A stretch of 64,000 nt of DNA from Ipomoea triloba (lineage: Eukaryota > Streptophyta > Magnoliopsida > Solanales > Convolvulaceae): NCBI RefSeq assembly GCF_003576645.1, contig NC_044929.1, positions 3,322,184-3,386,183 of the forward strand, read 5' to 3'. Within the stretch, counting starts at the first letter, position 1, and the number at the start of each line of letters is the position of its first letter. A model generated the notes under the pieces. The model did not search any database. It was not told the origin of the DNA and was given only the letters and a program-made list of their open reading frames with translations. This document shows, piece after piece, positions 47,669 to 61,129 of this stretch. The position numbers and the translations under genes are program-made.

Positions 47669-48849
47669 TTACCGGCTATCATCCATTGACGACCTAAAAC
47701 CATTTAGTGTGGCGGCGAACATGCCGGTGGGCTGCCCTTCCGCCACCGTGGCGCCGCCGTTGCTAACTGCCACCACCGGCGTCGGAAAGTTCATCAAATG
47801 CAGTCCGCCGCAGTTATTATTAGCCGGCAATGCCCATAAACACGGGTCGTGGCCGCCGCCGCTAGTACTAGGATTATGATTATTTCCCATTCTGTACAAC
47901 GTTGTGGTGGCCGGAATTTGTCCCTGGCTGGCCGGAATGCAGCCGGAGGTCGATTGCAGCATGTAGTTTCCGGCGCCGGCGCCGGACATGTAGTTGTGTA
48001 ACGCCGGCGACGAGTGCCGATCCCCGCCGACCTCTTGCTTGGCTTGTAACATAGCCACATTCACTTCATCGTTGCTATTGGCGAAACCGAAATTTAACGC
48101 CAAGGCGGCGGCGGCGGCCGGAGAATATTCCGACGAGAGTCCGAGCATAATCCGGCGCTGAGACTCCTCCATGAGGCGCAACTGGGAGTAACCGTGGAAA
48201 TAACTGTTGATGTTTCGTAAATGCGAGGAAGCGGACATGGTGGAGCCGGAGCTCCGGACGGAGATATTGAGCGAGGTGAAGTTCGCCGGGATTGTGCCGG
48301 TGCCGGTGGCGGCGATCACGGCCGGCTCCGCTTGCTGGAGCAGCCACTCGATGGTTTCGCCGTCGGATTTGTGGCCCAATTCCTTGGTGAGCTGGAAAAC
48401 CCTAGCGGCCGCCGTGGCCGGCATTCGTATCCGCCGGCCCCGCCCGTCCACCTTCGTGTGCCGGTCCTTCGTCGACGTCCTCTTCGCCGGAGCCTTCTTG
48501 CTCAAATCCTGTCATTTCAGGAAGTTACAACTAATGACTAGTCTATAGAAACATATTTAGAACAAAACATAATACCTGTAATAGAGAAAATTATAACTAA
48601 TGACTTAGTCTACAGAAACATACTTAGAACAAAACATAATCCCTGTAACAAAGAAAGTTACAACTAATAACTGGTGTACAGAAACATATTTACAAAACAT
48701 AATAATCTCAACCACATATATGCTTAACAAACCTGTGAAACAGGAATAATAGCAGTGGACATAGAAGAGGAATTAGAAATAATATCTTCTGTTTTCTCTA
48801 GCAATTGTAGGGGAAAATTGAGGCGGCCGCCATTGTTGTCAGCTTCCAT
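47669..48849 (-). CDS. Class I TCP transcription factor, two exons
   Basis: Minus-strand exons 48849-48733 and 48508-47669 (CACAG|GTTTGT ... TGACAG|GATTTG) join in frame to 318 aa. The intron is needed because exon 2 has an in-frame TGA just upstream (ATGACAG) and no ATG before the domain. Exon 1 encodes [19 protein letters not shown]. The TCP domain begins [18 protein letters not shown] (basic region), then [19 protein letters not shown] and [20 protein letters not shown] (helix-loop-helix). The short class I basic region and the [15 protein letters not shown] tail place it near the TCP8/14/15/22/23 group. These nuclear dimers bind GTGGGNCC-like sites and promote growth and cell division. 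The usual class I cysteine (PATCAAR) is alanine here (PATAAAR). About 26 bp upstream of the ATG lies the 1-kb G run, so the leader is unreliable. Confidence 0.92.
48524..48707. repeat. About 66-bp tandem repeat filling the TCP intron
   Basis: Roughly 2.8 diverged units, each with GTTACAACTAATGACT-like, ACAGAAACATA and AACAAAACATAAT words. It starts within about 15 bp of the acceptor and ends about 25 bp from the donor, so most of the 224-bp intron is repeat. Confidence 0.8.
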
Positions 48850-48875
48850 GATAGACCAAACTTCAATTCAATGGA

Positions 48876-50330
<1,455 letters not shown>

Positions 50331-51080
50331 TGGAACATTATGGTCAAAAAACAATGCAGTATCTATAACTAAAGAACCCGTAGCCGTTACATTTTAACAA
50401 ATCTCGTATTTTTTGTATATTCACGATAAAATGAAACTATATTCTATATAAAATGAAACGGTGTCGTGTATTGTGTTTATATTATCAAATAAAACTATAA
50501 TTGAATTGAAATGATACTTTTAATTGTGTTTAAATGAAACTAAATAACATGTTTCACATATTGGGTGTATATTATTGTCAAATAGAAGTGTAGTTGAAAA
50601 TAAACAATTCTTTAGTTTTGCTGAAATGGAACTACAACATGTATAAAAAGAAACTGAATAACAAGTCTCACATATTAAGTGTATATTGTCTAATGAAATT
50701 GTAGTTATATCGAAATAATATTGTAGTTGTATTGTGATCTACAGTGTATATAAAATGAAACTGAATAACAGTTTCACGTATTTGAGTGTATATTGTCCAA
50801 TGAAAGTGTAGTTGAATTAGAATTATAATTTAGTGGTGTTGTAATAAGACTACAGTGTGTATAAAATTAAATTCAGTAACATGCCTCACTATAATAAGAC
50901 TATTGTATGTATAATGTCAAATGAAACTTTAATTGTGGATTGAAATGAAACTACAATTTATATAAAATGAAACTGAATATGTTATACAAGCAGAACTAAA
51001 TACGTGGAACGGGTGCCGTTTCTTTTTATTAAAAGAAACGGCACCATTTTGGACCTTGGTCCACAGTAAAATTTGCCTAA
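50331..51080 (-). repeat. Hairpin-ended element with about 120-bp internal repeats, copy B
   Basis: Inverse orientation relative to copy A at 9.83-10.72 kb. The hairpin at 51012-51045 has a perfect 15-bp stem (GGTGCCGTTTCTTTT) and a 4-nt loop. Next to it is GGACCTTGGTCC. The body repeats the TGAAACTGAATAACA and GTGTATATTGTCCAATGAAA words about six times. The far end reads ACCGTGGAACATTATGGTC near 50328. Non-coding. Confidence 0.75.
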
Positions 51081-52225
51081 TGGTTCATGGCCTCACTTGA
51101 TATCGCAATTGAAGCAATAATGTGACTGCTCACATCTTACTGGAAACATAAATGTGAAAAAATCTGAGATTCGAATCCCACTAGAAATATGAATGGGAAA
51201 AAGGTATGAGAGATGATGAAAGGTATAGTAGCATGAAGACTAGCTAGGATGTTACAGGTGGGCTGATTGCGCAATTCGCGATTTATTTTTGTATGTGAGT
51301 TTTAGAAGAAGAAGAATAGCAAACTGGATATTGTTAATTTTTTTTTTTCTAATAAAAGAGTACAATTATCAAACGCCCTTCAAAACATTTCTTTTATATG
51401 TCTTTTGGTTCATCTAAAATGTCTCTTCTATGAAGTATTGAACATATGATATAAATAATAAATATGTAATTCAACTATTAATTTAATATTTTAGTTGAAA
51501 TAATCACATCATTCAGTTTAGTATCATAGTTAAGTCATCACTTAACATTTTAGTTAAAACGAAATTCAGTTTAGTATCATAGTTAAGTCATCACTTAACA
51601 TTTTAGTTAAAACGAAACCATAATGGTAGAGTTTATTATTATATTATTGTTTTATCTTCATCATTGTTTATACTACCCTAGCCTTATCTGTGTTGCTTTG
51701 CATTGTATATTTGCTTCGCTCATCATATATATTTTTTATTTACTTATTTATAGTTTTCATTTTGCAAGCTTTAACAGAGTGAGTTTATGAAGCTATTTTT
51801 CACTCTTTTAGATTTTTATTTTATTGTATAGAAAATGACATCTCAGATAGAAAGCATTTTTCTGGTAGGAGCAAAGGAATTACAAGTTTATTCCTGCTCC
51901 TTTTACAGAAGTTGTAAATGTTACTGAACCATAAATTTCTACAGTAAATTTCATTACTCAGTTTTTTTTTTATTCTATTTTATTTTAACATTATATCAAC
52001 AGAAATAGACACCCATAAATTTTATTTTTATTTTTTGGAAAAAGTGTCAAATAGGCCACTGAACTTATCGCTTTTGTGCAATTGGGCCATTAAACTTAAA
52101 AAGTGTGCAATTCAACAATCAAACAAGCAAAATGTGTGCAATTGAACCATTTTTACAAATTTTTTTTAGTAAAATCCGATTATATTACTAACATATACGT
52201 ATTAAAAGTGACATTTTCTTCTACC
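51081..52225. other. Intergenic with a tandem duplication and TIR-like words
   Basis: A segment of about 60 bp containing TTCAGTTTAGTATCATAGTT is duplicated in tandem at about 51510-51617. At 52035-52150 the words CAAATAGGCCACTGAAC and GTGCAATTGGGCCATT resemble the ends of the TIR elements at 5.9 and 7.2 kb. No gene supported. Confidence 0.5.
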
Positions 52226-52380
52226 ATATTAGTTTGGTGTGAGTGGCTCTGCACTCTCATCCTTTAAGAGAAGTAGTCAGGACTCAGGAATTCAAAATCC
52301 CCTATTATGAAAAAAAAATCAATATGATCAGTACTTCGCCCCTCACTTATTGGGTCGGCTCGGTGCGAACGGATCCAGGA
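52226..52380 (+). mobile_element. Second SINE family, degenerate copy
   Basis: Matches the copy at 56.13-56.27 kb: GGTGTGAGTGGCTCTGCACT, a weak B box (AATTCAAAATCC), then ATGATCAGTACTTCG and GGGTCGGCTCGGTGCGAA against the same order of words there. Confidence 0.55.
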
Positions 52381-52930
52381 AAAAAGAAGAAGAAGAGTGA
52401 TTTGATGAGGATATAAGGGTAATTTGAGAAAGGAAAAATTGAAATTGTTGAATATTTAAAGGTGGTACCAAACCATATAGTAAAATTAATGAGAGGGGGC
52501 AGAGTCCTTTTAATTGTGGGTTGGACAATGGACAGTCCCCTGAGTCAGACACCACGTGCGAGAACCTGTTTATAATTCAATCCATAAACACCTGCACTAT
52601 GACCTTCCCCCACCCCCCAACTTCCCTCTCAATTCTCATACAAAAAAATCAAATAATTCACTAAAACAAATTAAAACAATTCAATAAGAATGATGCATTC
52701 ATCACCCTTGTATTGAATTGACTATTACAATACAATATAAGAGACATTAATGCTAATTGATAAATTTATGTATACATCATTAAATTATGGTTTAAACTCT
52801 AAATTAATACATAGGCGTGGAGTTTAATTTGATGTTGCTGCGAATCACAATGCTGCAAGAGTGATGGGGTTGTAATGAGTTACATTAATTTATCAACTAA
52901 CATATATGGAGTCTAATATAATGTTGCTAT
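52381..52930. other. Intergenic, no recognised feature
   Basis: Non-coding AT-rich sequence with a C-rich patch at 52602-52625; nothing assigned. Confidence 0.5.
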
Positions 52931-53280
52931 GTTAGAGCAAGTGTATTAATGCTGATTTTTTCACAAGTTTTTAGAAGTCATGTATGATAATAGGAGGAAG
53001 AGAAGAAGAAGGAAAAAGAATACAAAAAGTTTTGTTTTTTAATTAAATTCTTGTTACGCGCCTAGCTAGGGCATGCAATATGCGTGCGTGCTGGGCGTGG
53101 CATGTGCAACCAACACGCCAGTAAAGTGAGATTTTTTTTATTTTTATTTTTTTGTATGCGGGTCTCACAAATAATTTATATTTGTAGGAGTAAAATTTAT
53201 CTCTCTCTCTCTCTCTCTCCCCAGCTTAAAAATTAGAAAAATAAACAAAGAACTTTGATGGGATTGCTCTTGCACACAAA
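52931..53280. mobile_element. MITE-like element with GAGCAA ends
   Basis: TAGAGCAAGTGTATTAATGC at the left and GATGGGATTGCTCTTGC at the right form a short inverted pair. The interior has purine-rich and (CT)n tracts and a GC-rich GCGTGCGTGCTGGGCGTGG patch. A related left end may lie at 9350. Superfamily and target duplication not determined. Confidence 0.4.
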
Positions 53281-53369
53281 CAAATGTTTGAACTAAATTA
53301 AACTAATAGTTCAATTCCTAATAATCATAAATTCTCTCTCTCTCGGGTACTTCAGTGCCCCTCCAAGGA

Positions 53370-53760
53370 GAGATTAGACATTAACTCTACGTGTCCTCAC
53401 ACCATCAGGATCATCTTCAAGCATGTTTCCTAGCTATGCCATCCGGGGATGGTCTCAGATTATAGTCCCCTAGTCCCCGGCTTGGTCCAAATTAGCTAAG
53501 TAATTTGTACACTTGTTCGCTTCCCTTAGCACGTGAGAAACTTTTATCACAGTCCCTTGTGGGACCAAGTTTATCAATCTAGGAGAAGGGTAGCTGCCCT
53601 TTGGATCATGTAAAAACGACCTTTGTTGATAGCGCTTACCACCACCTCCGAGTCAATTCTACCTCCATCTGAGACAACCCGCCTTTCTCTCCCACCACTT
53701 TGAGGCCTTTCCTAATTGAACCCCTAAAGCTCAGCCTTGAAGCTATTTGCTTCCCCCAAA
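53370..53760 (-). pseudogene. LINE reverse-transcriptase C-terminal (RNase H-like) fragment
   Basis: On the minus strand, separate frames read IDSEVVVSAINKG and VSHVLREANKCTNYLANL, two hallmarks of the RNase H-like domain at the end of plant non-LTR retrotransposon proteins. They are out of frame with each other and broken by stops, so this is a dead fragment. No reverse-transcriptase core or endonuclease found nearby. Confidence 0.7.
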
Positions 53761-54170
53761 AAAAATCATAATTGAACTAGAATCGATGTTATAGTACTAA
53801 TTTGAACTAGATTGTGATATGCTTAGTTACACCACAAAGGTGAGTGATCTCCAAATCGACTAGTGGAACTTTATTGGCCAACACCTAATTAATTAGGTTT
53901 TAATTCTTCATAAATATATAAGGTTCAGATGAAAACATGTTCCTCTTATAAAAAGTGAGGAGGGATCATATTCGTCCATCAATGCTCATCAGTATTGGAG
54001 AGTTTTAGTAAAAGTAAGTAAATTTTATCATTATTGCAAATTTTTAAGTTCGTAATATTTATAAAATCGACCCCACCCCTTTCCTATTATTTTTAGCAAC
54101 TCTCAACCATTGATCTACCCAAATAGATGTATTAGATCAATTCACACTGTACTTTTTTACCTGAGAGCAT
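53761..54170. other. Intergenic, no recognised feature
   Basis: Nothing coding or repeated was found. Confidence 0.5.
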
Positions 54171-54570
54171 ATTCTTATATGAACCCTCCGATATAGGTCT
54201 AACTCCAATGAGAACTAGGCTTCACATGAGACGAGAGTGTATACTAATCTCATTCATCCATCTAAGATGATTCATGGTTGAAAATTAAAGAAAAAACACT
54301 GTGACATTTATGCAATTACTATTGTGCATTTGGAAACACTAGATAATGCATTCACGGATAAATGACAGTGCATTTGAAAACTCTTTTCCAAATGCACTAT
54401 CAATAGACTCAACAAGATCAGTTTCTAAATGCGTCAAGCGTTTTCAAATGCACAATGATAATTACATAAATGTCATTGTATTTTTTTCTCTCAATTTTAG
54501 TCATTTATCATCTTAAATAGACGAATGAAATTTATTCACACATTCTCACTAGGAGCGTAGTTCTCATTTG
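54171..54570. mobile_element. Foldback (MITE-like) element
   Basis: Ends with AATGAGAACTA and TAGTTCTCATTTG words. Inside, CTCATTCATCCATCTAAGAT (about 54249) is inverted at about 54505-54535, and the centre carries GTGCATTTGGAAAC and its complement. The whole stretch could fold into one hairpin of about 400 nt. Confidence 0.6.
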
Positions 54571-55200
54571 AACACACACGCGTGCACACACTGTTTACCT
54601 AATAAAAAAAATAAAAACCCTAGGCACGTAAGTTTGGAACTCTAACAAAAGAAGAAAAAGAAAATCAATCATATATATAAAAGTAAAGAGGCATATATAT
54701 GATCAAGTGGCTAGCCATATATCTTATTCCTGCCATCATTGTGTCCTTACCTTTCTGTTAATGGAGTACTAAATCAATCATAGCTGGGATTTCATAATGT
54801 TGAAATTCCTCAACTCGTTAAAATATAAATTTATTGAAAGTTGGAAAGGATTACTTTTTCCTCTTTTTTTCTCTCCTTTAAAAAAATTAAAGTTTATCGT
54901 TTTCTTTAGTCCATCTGTTTCCCATTCTTTTTATTATACCAAACTAATATCTGAAAGATGTTTGTATGTAACAAGAGAAAGAGATTAGAGAGCAAAACCA
55001 GCAACAATATCCTTATTTATCCTTTAACCCAATATATATACAAGATATACAAAGTTCTTGTCACAAGATATATAGAATTCTAGTAAAATTATAAGTCTAT
55101 AAATGATGAAGACCGATATATTATTATAATAGGAGCCCTCTAGTAATGTCTACATTTATTTATTTACAATACTCCATTTGGACATTATTGCATCTTACTT
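54571..55200. other. Intergenic, no recognised feature
   Basis: AT-rich; the ORF at 54797-54988 has no recognisable domain and is Phe/Leu/Lys-rich by composition. A gene is not supported. Confidence 0.5.
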
Positions 55201-55880
55201 AATAGCGGCCAGCAAACGTTCGTCAATCGCCAATATAATACAATTGAAGAAAAGGCCAGTCACCTTCTCCCACTAGAGAAGTCGGACTGGCGCCTTCTCC
55301 AGTGCAAAATGTGACTATCTGGTCGCTTTCTCTAACTGGAGAGGGCGACCATTTGTGTCTTCTCTACGAGAGATGGCGACTAGTCTTCTCTAGTGGAGAA
55401 GGCAACCAATCCCACTAGCAGTGAAATTTTTTTTTTTTAATTCTAACGGTTAGGGGTGGTATACGGTGGTCAACAGTGATTAATAGTGATCAATGATGGT
55501 AGTTTTACAAATAGCCTTTTGATTATCCGTAAATATGACTTATTTGACTCGTTTCGACGAGTTCAAGTGTTTAATTGCATCTTTTTGATGATCAATGGTT
55601 TAATTCTTTCGTGCAAAGTTCAAGAATCTATTTGAACATTTTTCTTATTTTTAATTAATGGTGCAAATCCCATTTAAATAAAAAAAATATATTTAAATAA
55701 ATGTGGAGTAGGGGTGGAATAACAGGTTATACGGGTTGACCCACAGGTTACACGGGCGAACCCATATAACCAGGTACCCCACTAGCTAAAAGGGTCGTGC
55801 CCGATTCGGCCGCTTGGAAAGATCTCCAACACGATCCATCTAAAAACCAGGCTAATCATGCTCAACCCGTCATATTGGAC
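55201..55880. mobile_element. Decayed inverted-repeat transposon remnants
   Basis: A GC-richer block with repeated GCCACCTTCTC/GGAGAAGGCGACC-type words (about 55250-55410) is followed by TTCAAGTGTTTAATTGCATC and AGAATCTATTTGAACA, which resemble the right end of the outer element near 8480-8580. At 55709 TAGGGGTGGAATAACAGG looks like a hAT left end without an identified partner. Confidence 0.4.
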
Positions 55881-56104
55881 CTATTTTGACAACTCTCATC
55901 CTGGTCACCAAAGAGTTCTTCTTCATAATAACTTAGTTCCTTTTGTCTTCTATTTGGGTCTACCCCTTTCGAGTGATTAATAGAGAAATGAGTCACGATT
56001 TTTATTCTTATTCAATACTTAAAAAATAACATACAAGTCAATAATTATATTCGATAACCATAATCATCCTGAGTCCATTATAATTAATTCAAAATTGATG
56101 GTTC

Positions 56105-56275
56105 ACAATTTAAGAAATATGAAACCTAACTAGCTTGGTTGGCGTGAGTGGCTGTGTGCTCTTGTCTCTTAAGAGAGGTCGGGAGTTCAAATCCCCTTTT
56201 GTATGAAAAAACCAATTTGACCAGCATTTTGTCCCCTTAATTGGGCCAGTCCGGTGCAAATGAGTATTAGTCTGA
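56105..56275 (+). mobile_element. Second SINE family, better copy
   Basis: TTGGCGTGAGTGGCTGTGTG serves as a tRNA-like A-box region, with a perfect B box, GTTCAAATC, at 56185-56193. The 3' part has GACCAGCATTTTGTCCCC and GGGCCAGTCCGGTGC. A second copy lies at 52.23 kb. No target duplication seen; the array at 56291 abuts its 3' side. Confidence 0.6.
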
Positions 56276-56290
56276 ATATGGCAAACAAAT

Positions 56291-56654
56291 TTGAATATAG
56301 AGTTTTGAATGTGTGAATTGAATATAGAGTTTTGAATGTGTGAATGCATATTACTAAACATATAATGTGGAGTTTACAAAGTGTGGTGCATATTACTAAA
56401 CATATAATGTGGAGTTTACAAAGTGTGGGTCATATTACTAAACATATAATGTGGAGTTTACAAAGTGTGGGTTTGAATATAGAGTTTTGAATGTGTGAAT
56501 TGAATATAGAGTTTTGAATGTGTGAATGCATATTACTAAACATATAATGTGGAGTTTACAAAGTGTGGTGCATATTACTAAACATATAATGTGGAGTTTA
56601 CAAAGTGTGGGTCATATTACTAAACATATAATGTGGAGTTTACAAAGTGTGGGT
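56291..56654. repeat. Higher-order tandem repeat, two 182-bp units
   Basis: Each 182-bp unit is built as A-A-B-B-B, where A is about 27 bp (GAATATAGAGTTTTGAATGT) and B about 42 bp (CATATTACTAAACATATAAT). Units start at 56291 and 56473 and look almost identical. Partial A and B pieces trail to about 56725. Confidence 0.9.
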
Positions 56655-56727
56655 ATCATATAATCCTGTAATGTGTGAATGTGGAGTTTACAAAGTGTGA
56701 ATATAGAGTATAGTGTATGTGAATGTA

Positions 56728-56761
56728 GACCCAGGTCCACCTTGCAAGGTGGACCTGGGTC
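56728..56761. repeat. Perfect 34-bp palindrome
   Basis: GACCCAGGTCCACCTTG and its exact complement, no spacer, followed by CACGGCATAACAACCC. That tail resembles the outer end of copy B at 50.32 kb (CCGTGGAAC; revcomp CGGTATAACAACCGG), so this may be the end of a related hairpin-type element. Confidence 0.95.
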
Positions 56762-59700
56762 CACGGCATAACAACCCTCTGAATATGGTACGGGCTTAAA
56801 GGTGCCTCCTACAATTAGGGTCTGCTCAGGATATCTCACGGTCTAACAAAAAAAATAAAAAAAGAAATACGAAACCTAAAATCAGTGTAATAAAAAAATC
56901 ACATTATGGCACGTCAAGTACGGTGATGCCCCATGCTAAACACATGAAGATCTTTCCTGGCTAAATTTTCATTGACTTATGTATACTGAAGCATAATTTA
57001 ATTTCTTTTATTTATAACGAAATCATTGGCGGATTGATCAATGGTGACACATCCATTATAACGAATTGAAGCATGTTGTCACTATAAAAATGACTCTGTC
57101 CTTGAGAATTTAGACCTAATGTTATGTTAGTCAAAATAACTCTAGAACTTCTGCAAGACTTTCATATATATAGGTCAAGAAAGCATTTAATTGATACGGT
57201 GGTCCTATTTTTTTCGATTAACATAATGAAAATTGTAAAATACAGAGAATAATAAAAATTTTGATTATTATAAATAAAGATCTAGTAAAATTTAATATTT
57301 CACATTCTTACTAATTACTATAAATAATGTAGTAGCAAGTATTAAACCATATGCCCAGGGGCACAGGAGCTAGCTAGTGTTAGGTTAGTGATTCGTTTAA
57401 CTCGATCAACCACTGCGCACAAGGAGTCCCCTCCCCCCATTACCGCTGATGAGACTCGTTCCTTGGTCTCTTCTCCCAAACTTCACCCATGTGACCAATT
57501 GAGCTGCCCATTCAGGCAGAGATTCGTTTCCTACCATGAATATATATTGGGGTTTTTGAGTTTAGGTTGGACACTTGGACTCCTTGTACACGAAAGTGTA
57601 TAGTTTGGTGCTGAGTCTTGAAGTTAAATTGTCTCAATTACCTCTCTTCATAGGTTTGGAGAAAGAATTTTATGAGGTCTAAGATATACTACAGTGAAGC
57701 CAGGAAATCTGGGTATATTAAAAAAAAAAAAAAAAAAACTATTAAACCACCTTGAGGCCAGGGCAACCCTAGCAGAGTTAGCTTGGTAACCGCAAGGTTC
57801 CAAGTTGTTGAAAGCTACATATTGATGACCTTTTTAATTTGAACTGATGGGCTATAAGCAACTTCATTATGGTCCTTTGCTGGTTGGGATGGATATGAAC
57901 CCATTAATTTTTCTGCATTTAAATAATTGTAATTAACATTAAAGTACATACTGGACCCCTCTAACAAGCTATCATTCTGGTCAATAACTATATCAAATAA
58001 TAATTCAAACAAAGAGTATTAATAATAACCTGGCCTCTTAATAACAATTTTGGCTTATACTTAATTTCCCACAACATGCATTTATTGGTTAATGACAAAG
58101 CAATAATCTAATCAATTATTGTTAAGATAAGTAATGGGGGCACAGATTATGGTCCCAAATTAAAGCTTAATGATTACTCCACACTAAACAAATTGTCTTG
58201 ACCGGCAACTTTTGATTTGTACTATGAAAGAAAATTGGTAACATTGATATATATACTTAGTCATGATTGATGTCACTTTCATAGAGTTGGCATCAAGCTA
58301 AGCCTGTTCCTAAGGAAAGTACAACAACTTGTCAATAATCTTTTTTGGTCCTAAATGTTGATCAATTGGAAAACCCTAATTCAAGTTCTATTTTTTAGCC
58401 TTTAATTTGCTTTTGGAGGGACAATAACTTGTCAATTACTCCCATTTTATTCTTAGTTAGATTAAGAAAGTCCACTAAACTCTAATCTTGGTAGTGAGAG
58501 CGAGATTGAAAGCTCTATCCCTCAATTATAAAGTAACAATCGGGTTTGAGTGTTGTCAATTAATATATATTCTTTAATTTTAGTGCGATTAGTACTTGTT
58601 AATTTAAGAGTATTGTAATTAATTATAATTGGCTTTGGTGTAGACCCCCTAAGATCTAGCTAGTATGCATCATGAATTGAAATATCTTTTAAATTTTTTT
58701 TTGAAGGATATAGAAAACATGTACCGACATAAGATTTGTCATGAGAGCTAGCTAACAAGAGTGGCAAAACGTACTCCACATTCATATACACAATAAAAAT
58801 CGCTTGAAACCAATAGAAAGTCTAGATTTTCGCTGACTATGAAAGAATTGCAAATTGATTTTTAAAATTGAATATTACACGAGCAAGTTGCACTTAAAAA
58901 TCTATCGACCCTCAACTCAACCTATCATATTTCCCTGTCTCGATCAGATTGGTTCTGATTCAACCGATCGAGTCCCCATTGCAATAACTCGATCAGTATT
59001 ACATAAAGAGTGTGCCCCCTACTTTATAGGTCTAAACCCTAAACTTAAGGGCCCCTCACCCCCTACTTGTTTTTTGCGCCAAGGCTGAAATCCTCTCTCA
59101 TTGAGAATTCAAATGCCAGTATTTGTTGGATCATTACATCTACACTCAACCTTTTAACCGCTGAGCAGTGCTATATTTATTATTGCAAGATGAATTGAAG
59201 TTGCATGCATAGTAAGAGGGGAACAGTTAGAAATTTGGAATGAAGCATGAATAGGCATAGTAGTGAGGCGGGGGGGGGGGGGATGAAGTGATGGGCATCA
59301 GGGGGATGGGGCCATGCATATGCATTATGCATTGATAGGGAAGGGAAGGGAGGAATTAGGTAAAGTCACAAAGTAGATGAGATCCATGGAAGGATTCTTT
59401 GTTGAGGATCATCACGTGATGTGCATGTGCCTCCAAACTTTAATTTCTCCATGGAAGTTGATGTAGATGTCGTACCAGCTATATTCAATCATCAACACTT
59501 ATTTTGTCGGAATATTGGTGGTTTAAAGCCTTGCTAGCTACCCTTGTACTATACACAACCCATCTTCACCCTTTTTTTTTATTTTTTATTTTTTATTTAT
59601 ATATAGTATAATTATTTTCTTACTTTGTTCAAAAATAAGAAAAAATTAAAGTGTATAATATTGAATAATCATATATTTTTCTCCTAATTTCACATCCTTA

Positions 59701-61129
59701 CGTGGTAATATTTGATTAATAAATAAAATCATTTTCTTACGGCGTTAAGTCGATATGCAAATTCACAATAGTCAATGTATAAAAAAATTTTAATTATTGC
59801 CAGATCAGGACGGTTAATATTATGAAGGAAAATCAAGAAGGAAAAATGACATTATTTTTGTTTATGGCATTCTTTAATTTCACTTCCACTGTATGCAATG
59901 TTTATTTTTTATTAGAAAAGTTGACTCAATCTATTTACAATTGAATTATTTTATATCAATTATAATTTAGTTTTTGCATATAAAATTTACACATACATAT
60001 ATGTATGTATATGGAAATGATTTTGGTGTCACCTGAAAAATAAAAAAATATACATATAAATCAATTTTAGAAAAAAAAAATTACTTCTTTTTCTTCATAT
60101 TCTTTTAAAGATATATGATCAAAATATCACCGCGCTTTCTATTTTGGTAGGAGGCAACAAAATAAGAGGATATAGAAAACTTTTCCATATATATATGTAT
60201 ATAGACACACATTAACTATAAAATCTAGGCAAGAATTGACATGTTAATTAATTAGTTTCACCAATTTTTAAGTCAGGCTGAGGGTTCACTTCTTTAATTT
60301 ATTACTTGTCTCTGAATACACAGTCAAATATTTACTCTATTGTTGTTTAAAGGGCCAATTCAATTGGCACATGCTACTTTTCTAACTGATAGAACCTAGG
60401 ATATATATATATATGGAGATAACACCCTCTAAACAAATATATGTAGACAGAATACACATATAACAACATTAAATACTTTAAATATCCAGTTACAAAAGTG
60501 ATAAGTTTAATACAATTAGAATAGTGATTGTAAGTTTAAAATGATTGGACCTAATTGTATTATCCTCACACGGTTATTAATTAGATCCGTATCATATATT
60601 CTGTAATGTTTTGAGATGATGTAACATTTCCAAGAATCTCACATAACTAAGATTGTGAAGGATTGCACGTGGTTCCCATGAATGCTACCAAAAGTGAGCT
60701 AAACAAAGTTTGAGAAATCTCACATTTTTTTGAACCAAACAAAAGAATACAGTAATATCATATTCACATTCCTGAGGTTACTTAAGATAACCTTAATCAA
60801 ATGTCCCCCATATGTTAGTAATTAAACGCTAACATGTTATTCAGTGCTAATTTAACGAATTTTCTGCCTAATCACATATTTTCTCAGTCGACCAGTAACC
60901 ACGTACTGAAATAAAATGAATTTATCTATAATAAAATTGCATTGAGTGAATAATATAATGTGAAATGTATTGATGTGATTAGGAATTATTTGATGGAGGT
61001 AGACATTTGTTTAATAAGCTAGTTTTTTGTTTTGTTTTTTTTTTTTTTTTTGTAACTCAAGTTTTTCACCGTCAAATGTAATGATTAATCCCCTCATTAA
61101 ATTGTAAACACCTCTAAGGATGAGACCGC
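56762..61129. other. Long intergenic stretch, no gene supported
   Basis: AT-rich sequence with poly(A) at about 57721-57739 and a G13-14 run at about 59268-59281. Short ORFs (57388, 57815, 58855) have no domain-like content. I see no terminal inverted repeats or arrays here. Confidence 0.55.

Noticed and set aside
48207..48548. Plus-strand ORFs of about 110 aa opposite the TCP domain
   Set aside because: Antisense shadows of the GC-rich TCP exon 2.
54797..54988. 63-aa ORF
   Set aside because: Low-complexity Phe/Leu/Lys composition in AT-rich DNA, no support.
56291..56654. Regularly spaced direct repeats that might suggest a CRISPR-like array
   Set aside because: Units are contiguous higher-order tandem repeats without unique spacers, in a plant nuclear genome.
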